Source: Gammaproteobacteria bacterium
GTDB lineage: Bacteria > Pseudomonadota > Gammaproteobacteria > Pseudomonadales > Pseudomonadaceae
Direction: 5' to 3'
DNA length: 8,067 nucleotides
Assembly (NCBI GenBank): GCA_012513235.1
Contig: JAAZCO010000064.1
Span: 1-8,067 of the forward strand
Each line of letters begins with the position of its first letter. The first letter of the stretch is position 1. This document shows positions 1-4,664 of this stretch, in pieces. A program made the position numbers and the translations under genes. The notes beneath the pieces are model-generated. The model was not told where the DNA came from. It did not search any database and saw only the letters and a list, made by a program, of their open reading frames with translations.

Positions 1-685
1 CTTTAGGTAATGTGTCTAAAGCTGCTTGGATGAATCTGAGACACAGACCTGTTTTTCCCATTGAAGGCCTTGCGGCAAGTATGTTGAGACCTGTAAACCA
101 ACCACCAGTAAGGTTGTTTAGGTCGATCAGTCCAGTGTCTAAACCCAGTAAGCCAATGTCATTTTGGACGGCGAAATCCACTTCATCAATAACCTCCAGC
201 ATGACAGCACGGAGATCGGTAAAATTGCTGGCTGATTCGGACGAAAGAGTGAAGAGTTCCCGCTCAATTTCCTCACGTACATCTTCACTGACAGCCTCTT
301 TAGAGCTGGCCAGGCGGGTGCAATCATGGCCAATTTTAATCAGTTGACGCAGTTGTGAGCGCTCTCGGACAATATCGCGGTAGGCTTCAATGTTTGCAGT
401 AGAAGGAGTGTTGAGACAGATTTCACCGACATAAGCCAGAAATTCTTGACTGCCCATCTCACGCTGCATAGCAAGCTCAGAAATGGTAATAATATCAAAA
501 GGCTCACTGCGCTCAGAAAGTTCGCGAATCAGTTTGAATAGCTGCCTATTGTTAAACTGAAAGAAATCCGACTCGGTAAGCACACCGGAAATAAGGTCCC
601 AGGTCTGGTTGTCAAGAATCAGGCCGCCTAGTACGGCGTGCTCAGCTTCGATTGAACAGGGTGTAGATGTCGATAAGGTAGTCAT
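1..685 (-). CDS. dnaB: Replicative DNA helicase DnaB, accessory copy (N-terminal 228 residues, cut by window edge)
   Basis: Reading the minus strand from the ATG at 685-683 gives 228 residues with no stop before the edge; full-length DnaB is about 450-470 residues. The N-terminal helical domain begins with SIEAEHAVLGGLI (residues 11-23), the typical DnaB start motif. After a linker, the RecA-like domain opens with LTGGW and reaches the Walker A stretch AARPSMGKT, with lysine 211 and threonine 212. DnaB is the hexameric 5'-to-3' helicase that unwinds DNA at replication forks. This copy sits in a mobile element behind parA, so it probably drives element replication rather than being the chromosomal gene. 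The Shine-Dalgarno GGAGGT (complement of 691-696) lies 6 bases upstream, inside the last codons of the preceding gene, and the start overlaps that gene's stop as ATGA, indicating coupling. Confidence 0.93.
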   Translation of the reverse strand, partial: MTTLSTSTPCSIEAEHAVLGGLILDNQTWDLISGVLTESDFFQFNNRQLFKLIRELSERSEPFDIITISELAMQREMGSQEFLAYVGEICLNTPSTANIEAYRDIVRERSQLRQLIKIGHDCTRLASSKEAVSEDVREEIERELFTLSSESASNFTDLRAVMLEVIDEVDFAVQNDIGLLGLDTGLIDLNNLTGGWFTGLNILAARPSMGKTGLCLRFIQAALDTLPK

Positions 686-1014
686 TCGCTACCTCCAGCA
701 ACCCCGTTATTTTGTAGCGATGATAGGTGTTTGCATGTTGCATCTGCGTCTCTAACATCATCACGAGTGATGATATGACGGCCTAGGGCGACAGCCCCAT
801 GTTTATGGCTTAATAAGCGCTCAGTAACACACTCGGGCTGGCTAGTATGTTTCACAAGTTCAAGTAGCTCAGCATCGCTCAGCTCATTTTTGCCAACGGT
901 GACCAACAACAAGTAGGCAAAACCGAAGGAGAGGCCGATGGCTATAAATAAGCCCAACCAGCCGTCGAGCTTGTTGAGTGAGGTTTCTAGTGTTGATAGA
1001 CGTTGATTAATCAT
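682..1014 (-). CDS. Small single-pass membrane protein between ParA and DnaB, function unknown
   Basis: A 110-residue protein that I do not recognise. It starts with a short amphipathic stretch with heptad-like leucines (residues 1-17, MINQRLSTLETSLNKLD), then one hydrophobic transmembrane segment (about 18-40), then a soluble tail of about 70 residues containing two cysteines (62 and 94). The start at 1014 is chosen because it overlaps the parA stop by 8 bases and has a good ribosome site, GGAAGG, about 6 bases upstream; an ATG seven codons earlier (1035) has no such site. Its stop overlaps the dnaB start by 4 bases, so it is translated as part of a tight three-gene operon. From its position it may tether or regulate the partition or replication machinery at the membrane, but that is inference. 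In ICEclc a small gene, shi, follows parA; I cannot say whether they are related. Confidence 0.85.
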   Translation of the reverse strand: MINQRLSTLETSLNKLDGWLGLFIAIGLSFGFAYLLLVTVGKNELSDAELLELVKHTSQPECVTERLLSHKHGAVALGRHIITRDDVRDADATCKHLSSLQNNGVAGGSE

Positions 1015-1903
1015 TGCTACCTTCCTCAGTTTCAAACTGAGTAAGCGTAGAGGTATCGAATATGCTGCTTACTTTTTCGGGTGTTAGCTGTTGAAAGTCG
1101 TCTGCCCATTCGGGAAAAACTTCAATTGCAAGCGCGGTCATTGTTTCCAATGCTGACGGAGCTTTTCTGCCAGAGGGTTTGCGAGTTTCAATACGGTGGG
1201 CGGGCATTGAAAGACTTGCTGCGCGTCGGTACGAGGCTAGGTTGGGAACAGATGTGTCGAGTACGCGAATGCCTGAATCACCATCAAATGTGCTGTGAAG
1301 GTTTTCAGTAATCAATCGTGCATCGGTTGTGACTGCATCAGCTCGGTTGATAAAAACCTGCAGTTCTGGGAGCTGAATCCCCATGTACTGGTAGCTGCTC
1401 AGTTCATCAAATAGAGCAATGGTTCCACGACGAAATTCACGGGCAGCGAGTAGTTCAGGGATAATTGGAGAAATTGCGGTGTCAGCTGCCAGCAGTGCCA
1501 TTTCGAGCGTGACGGAGCGTGCGCCTTGGGTATCCATGACAACCAAGTCGTAATCGTCTTTAAATGCTTCCAGTAAACGGAGAAGTCGTAGGCGACCGTC
1601 AGCAGCGTTAAGTAGCAGACTGTTCAGCTGGCCCTGATCATCATTTGACTTGATGATATGAAGATTCGGTATGGAGGTGCTGGAGATGATTTCGCTGTGG
1701 CGAGTCTCGTTGAAGCCAACGAGCTGAAATATGCCACCATCAGCTTCGGCTTCTAGGTGGAAATAACTGGACAGAGTTGGTTGAATATCAAGATCAAGGA
1801 GCAGGACACGCTTTCCTGCATCGGCAGCAATACCCGCTAAGTTGACTGCTGTTGTGGTTTTACCTACGCCACCTTTAGTGGAAATAACAGCTACTTTTTT
1901 CAT
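1007..1903 (-). CDS. parA: ParA-family partition ATPase of the mobile element
   Basis: A 298-residue ParA/Soj-type ATPase. The deviant Walker A is at residues 10-17 (KGGVGKTT, with both signature lysines 10 and 15), the A' motif is DLDIQPTLS (37-45), and Walker B ends in VVMDTQGA (aspartate 124). ParA proteins bind DNA nonspecifically with ATP and position plasmids or excised elements together with a ParB; in ICEs they help keep the circular form. No ParB is visible, so it may lie downstream beyond dnaB. There is no N-terminal helix-turn-helix domain, which resembles chromosomal Soj and ICE ParA rather than P1-type ParA. The start at 1903 is chosen because it puts the Walker A at the usual place and has the site GAGGT 4 bases upstream; an in-frame ATG at 1966 would overlap the promoter region and add 21 unrelated residues. 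It is the first gene inside the element end, only 89 bases from the att remnant. Confidence 0.94.
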   Translation of the reverse strand: MKKVAVISTKGGVGKTTTAVNLAGIAADAGKRVLLLDLDIQPTLSSYFHLEAEADGGIFQLVGFNETRHSEIISSTSIPNLHIIKSNDDQGQLNSLLLNAADGRLRLLRLLEAFKDDYDLVVMDTQGARSVTLEMALLAADTAISPIIPELLAAREFRRGTIALFDELSSYQYMGIQLPELQVFINRADAVTTDARLITENLHSTFDGDSGIRVLDTSVPNLASYRRAASLSMPAHRIETRKPSGRKAPSALETMTALAIEVFPEWADDFQQLTPEKVSSIFDTSTLTQFETEEGSND

Positions 1904-1908
1904 GATTA

Positions 1909-1932
1909 CCTCACAGAAAGAAATCTGAGAGG
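1909..1932 (-). promoter_or_regulatory. Imperfect inverted repeat over the parA ribosome binding site
   Basis: CCTCACAGA (1909-1917) and TCTGAGAGG (1924-1932) are inverted copies with one mismatch, separated by 6 bases. The inner arm includes the complement of the parA Shine-Dalgarno. In the mRNA it would form a hairpin that hides the ribosome site right at the predicted 5' end; as DNA it could be an operator for autoregulation. Either role is inference. Confidence 0.4.
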
Positions 1933-1936
1933 TGCT

Positions 1937-1966
1937 TTTAAACCTGAGTATGTGAGGAGTTTTCAA
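1937..1966 (-). promoter_or_regulatory. Candidate sigma-70 promoter of the parA operon
   Basis: On the minus strand, TTGAAA (complement of 1961-1966) is followed after 18 bases by TTTAAA (1937-1942). These match 5 and 4 of 6 consensus bases. Transcription would begin near 1930, about 27 bases before the parA ATG. It lies wholly inside the element, about 26 bases from the att remnant, so it would move with the element on excision. Confidence 0.45.
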
Positions 1967-1992
1967 CCCTTAAAAAGGAGTGCTTGGCATTT

Positions 1993-2040
1993 TGACTTGT
2001 AATCAGTAGGTCCCGAGTTCGACTCTTGGTGCCGGCACCA
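1993..2040 (+). other. Attachment-site scar: 3' remnant of tRNA-Thr(UGU)
   Basis: The segment reads as the 3' part of a tRNA: the last three bases of the 5' anticodon stem (TGA), anticodon loop CTTGTAA with anticodon TGT (1998-2000), the 3' stem TCAGT, variable loop AGGTC, T stem and loop CCGAG-TTCGACT-CTTGG (2013-2029), acceptor strand TGCCGGC (2030-2036), A and an encoded CCA (2038-2040). The bases before it (1991-1992, TT) break the anticodon stem, and no D-arm or GCCGGCA acceptor 5' strand is present upstream. It is therefore a non-functional duplicate left by site-specific integration. The 48 bases likely equal the att core, and the same sequence should recur at the other end within an intact tRNA-Thr gene. 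Confidence 0.88.
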
Positions 2041-2044
2041 AATA

Positions 2045-2076
2045 AAAAAAGCCTCGTAGAAATACGGGGCTTTTTT
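2045..2076 (+). terminator. Rho-independent terminator of the original tRNA-Thr gene
   Basis: A 14-bp stem (2045-2058 with 2063-2076, one G-T wobble) closed by a GAAA tetraloop, with A-tract and T-tract as the outer six pairs. It starts 5 bases after the tRNA CCA end, as for a tRNA transcription unit. Because the tRNA here is only a remnant, the terminator is now an orphan, and its presence shows that the native chromosome lies on this side of the scar. Its A-rich left arm also makes it potentially bidirectional. Confidence 0.9.
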
Positions 2077-2302
2077 GTATCTGCAATTTGGTTTTCTCCG
2101 CACTATCAGTTCTGTTTCAGAATCGTAAAGCACACATATAAAAGCTGTCATTCTTCGCATTATTTATGCGCTGGTGTGTCGTCGTTTAAATTCCCAGTAG
2201 CACTGTGTTCAATAATTGACTCTGCGCATTCTTGCTTGCCTGAAACCCTAAAGCTCTTCGTTGTTCTGCAAAAATGCACAGCTTATCTGCGTGTGCGGTT
2301 GG

Positions 2303-2331
2303 TTGTAAATTGTAGGTGTGGTTTTTAGACT
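2303..2331 (+). promoter_or_regulatory. Candidate promoter of the GntP-type permease gene
   Basis: TTGTAA (2303-2308) and TAGACT (2326-2331) are 17 bases apart, each matching 4 of 6 consensus sigma-70 bases. Transcription would start around 2338, giving a leader of about 60 bases that begins with the hairpin at 2340-2359. Confidence 0.35.
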
Positions 2332-2339
2332 CGAGTTAA

Positions 2340-2359
2340 CCCTTAAAGAACATTAAGGG
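2340..2359 (+). promoter_or_regulatory. Hairpin in the permease gene leader
   Basis: CCCTTAA (2340-2346) and TTAAGGG (2353-2359) form a perfect 7-bp stem with a 6-base loop. Sitting at the predicted mRNA 5' end, it could stabilise the transcript or be a repressor operator overlapping the start point. There is no T-tract after it, so it is not a terminator. Confidence 0.35.
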
Positions 2360-2399
2360 GCCTATTTCAAAAATAATATTAATAATAGGAACTCTCATT

Positions 2400-3704
2400 A
2401 TGCTGCTACTCAGCTATTTAGGCCTGCTTGCTGGGCTGTCACTTTTGGTTATTATGACCATGCGCGGGATGAGTATTATTGTCTCGGCTATTGTTTGCGC
2501 GATTGTGGTTGCTGTGACCAGTGAAATGAATTTGGGCGAGGCCATGCTCAAGTATTATATGAATGGCTTCACCGGGTTTTTTACCACCTGGTTTCCAGCA
2601 CTGTTACTCGGGGCTATTTTTGGTCGATTAATGGATGACAGTGGTGCGGCATTGGCCATTGCCAATAAATCTAAAGCAGTACTGGGGCCACAGCGTGCCA
2701 TTATGGCGGTGGTGGGTGCTGGTGCTATTTTGACTTACGGTGGTGTCAGCGTTTTTGTGGTGGGCTTTACTTTGTATCCCATTGCATTTGAGCTGTTTCG
2801 TAGCGCTAATATTGCGCACCGTTTTATTCCGGCAGCAATTATTTTTGGTTCGATTTCCTTCACCATGGTGTCACCGGGCTCTCCGGAAATTCAAAACTTA
2901 ATTCCCACCACCTACTTTGGCACCACGGCGACTGCTGGCGGTGTTATTGGTGTGTTGATGGCTTTGCTGATTATGCTAGCAGGCGGTTATGCCTTGAAAT
3001 ATATGGCCAGTCGCGCTGCAGCAAACGGTGAAGGGTTTGATTTGCCAGAAGGTTATGGCGAGGTCGCTGTGAGCAAAGAGTCGCTGATTGGTTTTGTCAG
3101 CGCTATTGTGCCACTGGTGGTTTTGGTCGTTGGTTTTAACGTTCTCAGTAACTATATTAGTGTTATTGAAGCCTTGCTGTCGGGAATGCTGGCAAGTTTA
3201 TTGATCGGTTATCTGCTGTTTTATAAAACCATCGAATCACCGGGTAAAATGATCAGTGTGGGCAGTGAAAATGCCTTAATTGCTATCTCCAATACCTGTG
3301 CCGTGGTGGGCTTTGGTGCGGTCGCGGCGAAGTCGCCAGCCTTTGCTAATATCGTTGCCTTTCTCACGGATATGCCGGGTCTTGAGTACGCGGGACTTGC
3401 GGTGGCTGTGACTGTGATTGCGGGTATCACCGGCTCTGCTTCGGGTGGTTTAGGCATCGCCTTACCTATCTTGGCACCGATTTATCAAGGAATGGGCTTA
3501 GATAATGGCGCGATGCACCGTATTTCTTCGATTGCTTCAGGCGGATTAGATTCGCTACCGCATAATGGTTATGTGGTGACCACCATCCGTGCCATTTGTA
3601 AAGAAACTCATCAGCGTGCCTACCCTGCAGCCTTTGTGGTGAGTGTGTTGATTCCTCTGCCAGTTCTGGCGATTACTGTGGTGTTGTATAGCATCTTTAC
3701 CTAA
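2400..3704 (+). CDS. GntP-family permease (gluconate/hydroxy-acid:H+ symporter type)
   Basis: A 434-residue integral inner-membrane protein, close to the 430-450 usual for the GntP family, with about a dozen hydrophobic segments. Family features include LLLGAIFGRLMDDSGAALAIA near residues 68-88, a glycine-rich GGVSVFVVGF segment, TGSASGGLG from residue 344, and SGGLDSLPHNG from residue 380 followed by a final membrane segment. GntP members import sugar acids or small hydroxy/keto acids with protons. The SLPHNG signature followed by T and I residues resembles the short-chain hydroxy-acid (hydroxybutyrate-like) branch more than classical gluconate permeases, but no catabolic gene adjoins to fix the substrate. 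The start is supported by AGGAA (2387-2391) 8 bases upstream. It is transcribed alone, with its own terminator. Confidence 0.88.
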   Translation: MLLLSYLGLLAGLSLLVIMTMRGMSIIVSAIVCAIVVAVTSEMNLGEAMLKYYMNGFTGFFTTWFPALLLGAIFGRLMDDSGAALAIANKSKAVLGPQRAIMAVVGAGAILTYGGVSVFVVGFTLYPIAFELFRSANIAHRFIPAAIIFGSISFTMVSPGSPEIQNLIPTTYFGTTATAGGVIGVLMALLIMLAGGYALKYMASRAAANGEGFDLPEGYGEVAVSKESLIGFVSAIVPLVVLVVGFNVLSNYISVIEALLSGMLASLLIGYLLFYKTIESPGKMISVGSENALIAISNTCAVVGFGAVAAKSPAFANIVAFLTDMPGLEYAGLAVAVTVIAGITGSASGGLGIALPILAPIYQGMGLDNGAMHRISSIASGGLDSLPHNGYVVTTIRAICKETHQRAYPAAFVVSVLIPLPVLAITVVLYSIFT

Positions 3705-3724
3705 CACAACCTTGTAAAAACATT

Positions 3725-3783
3725 AATCCAAGCCTGCATATTGCGCTGAGTAGCTCAGTAAAATATGCAGGCTTGGATTTTTT
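3725..3783 (+). terminator. Strong terminator with nested hairpin after the permease gene
   Basis: Arms 3725-3741 (AATCCAAGCCTGCATAT) and 3763-3779 are perfect 17-bp complements, followed by further T residues to 3783. The 21-base loop contains its own 5-bp hairpin, CTGAG (3746-3750) with CTCAG (3754-3758). It begins 20 bases after the permease stop codon and separates that gene from the exporter downstream. Confidence 0.9.
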
Positions 3784-3916
3784 GTACTGGGTGATCAGGT
3801 GTGCTGCTGAGCTGTAGTTTTTACTTGCGTACGGTTGCTGTTTACAATTGATCAGCATGATGATGTTCTGAGCACCGCCAATGCGCCACGCTATATAAAC
3901 CCAGCTGAGAAAAATA

Positions 3917-4558
3917 ATGCCTATTGATGCCTTAGTCACTTTTATAATTGCCACAGTTGTGCTGAGCCTAGCTCCGGGGCCGGATAATATTTTTGTACTG
4001 GCGCAATCTGCGCTCTACGGTAAAAAGACTGGCGTATTGGTGACTCTGGGCTTAAGTACCGGATTGCTGGTGCACACTACTGCGGTGGCCTTAGGTGTGG
4101 CGGTGGTTTTCCAAACCTCGGTGCTCGCTTTTACCTTGCTCAAAGCTGTGGGCGCTATCTATTTGCTGTATTTGGCTTGGCAGGCTTTTCGTACTGCAGC
4201 CAGTGCAATTGATGCGCCTGCACCGCGCGCACGCTCGAATTGGGCGTTGTACCGCCGTGGTATTATTATGAATATTACCAATCCTAAAGTGTCGATATTT
4301 TTTCTCGCGTTTTTACCACAGTTTGCCTCACCTGCGCAGGGCGCTCTTGCGCCACAGATCTTTATATTGGGTGGTGTTTTTCTGGTGGTGTCGTTACTGA
4401 TTTTTTGCGCTATTGCTGTTTTAGCCGGTACCTTGGGGCGTTGGTTAAATCAATCGCCTCAAGCACAGATATATTTAAATCGTGTCGCTGGTGTGGTTTT
4501 TGTTGGGCTGGCGTTGAAACTGGTCACCACCACGGCAGATGCAAGTCCAGCCTGGTAA
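3917..4558 (+). CDS. LysE/RhtB-family amino-acid exporter
   Basis: A 213-residue inner-membrane protein, typical length for the family, with about six hydrophobic segments. The conserved N-terminal motif is PGPDNIFVLAQSALYGKKTG (residues 20-39) and the second signature is NPKVSIFFLAFLPQF (from 122). LysE/RhtB transporters expel amino acids such as homoserine, threonine, leucine or lysine using the proton gradient. The substrate cannot be assigned, because the subgroups share these motifs. The ribosome site is weak (GAGA about 7 bases upstream). It is separated from the permease by a terminator, so it needs its own promoter; TATAAA at 3894-3899 is a possible -10 but has no good -35 partner. 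No adjacent LysR/Lrp-type regulator is seen. Confidence 0.92.
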   Translation: MPIDALVTFIIATVVLSLAPGPDNIFVLAQSALYGKKTGVLVTLGLSTGLLVHTTAVALGVAVVFQTSVLAFTLLKAVGAIYLLYLAWQAFRTAASAIDAPAPRARSNWALYRRGIIMNITNPKVSIFFLAFLPQFASPAQGALAPQIFILGGVFLVVSLLIFCAIAVLAGTLGRWLNQSPQAQIYLNRVAGVVFVGLALKLVTTTADASPAW

Positions 4559-4611
4559 AACCTGAGTACAACTGTGCGCTCAAGTGCGCGTTGCATTCAT
4601 ACGCTCAGGTT
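4559..4611 (+). repeat. Inverted repeat with nested pairing after the exporter gene
   Basis: AACCTGAG (4559-4566) and CTCAGGTT (4604-4611) are perfect 8-bp complements that start immediately after the exporter stop codon. Inside them CAAC/GTTG and GCGC/GCGC can pair around a TCAAGT loop. There is no T-tract, so it is at best a weak or Rho-assisted terminator or an mRNA 3'-end stabiliser. Its function is unproved. Confidence 0.45.
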
Positions 4612-4664
4612 GATATTTGACTGGTACAGTTTTCTTATATTGATGTTGTTAAAGTTTTTTTGAG

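Larger units (their letters stand above)
1..2040. mobile_element. End of a tRNA-Thr-integrated element (ICE/genomic island), partial
   Basis: The right end of an integrated element that continues past the left edge. Its limit is a 3' tRNA-Thr(UGU) remnant at 1993-2040 lacking its 5' half, as expected when an integrase recombines into the 3' part of a tRNA gene and leaves a duplicated tail at the far end. The cargo visible here, parA then a small membrane protein then dnaB, all transcribed away from the att site, is the maintenance module found at one end of PFGI-1/pKLC102/SPI-7-type integrative conjugative elements. No integrase, relaxase or type IV secretion genes are in view, so calling it conjugative is an inference. 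A phage-plasmid or a non-conjugative island carrying the same module is possible. Confidence 0.82.
2077..2399. other. Intergenic leader region with no gene
   Basis: This stretch of about 320 bases between the tRNA scar and the permease gene holds no convincing coding sequence: the open frames crossing it lack ribosome sites and family resemblance. It contains a short hairpin (CGCAT/ATGCG near 2156-2170), the candidate promoter at 2303-2331 and the hairpin at 2340-2359. I see no riboswitch or RNA gene that I recognise. Confidence 0.6.

Noticed and set aside
12..347. Open frame on the plus strand over the left edge
   Set aside because: It lies antisense to the clear DnaB reading frame, has no ribosome site and encodes no recognisable family.
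1015..1035. Longer version of the small membrane protein starting at 1035
   Set aside because: No Shine-Dalgarno precedes it, while the ATG at 1014 has a strong one and the typical overlap with the parA stop.
1904..1966. Longer parA with start at 1966
   Set aside because: The added 21 residues do not look like ParA, the start has no good ribosome site, and the region holds the likely promoter and leader.
1960..2040. A complete tRNA-Thr gene
   Set aside because: No D-arm or 5' acceptor strand (GCCGGCA) is present upstream of 1993, and the anticodon stem is broken at 1991-1992.
1963..2328. Short open frames crossing the tRNA scar on both strands
   Set aside because: They run through the tRNA remnant and its terminator, have no ribosome sites, and their sequences look random.
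4617..4641. Promoter for the patatin gene (TTGACT with TATATT)
   Set aside because: The hexamers are only 13 bases apart, too close for a normal sigma-70 promoter.
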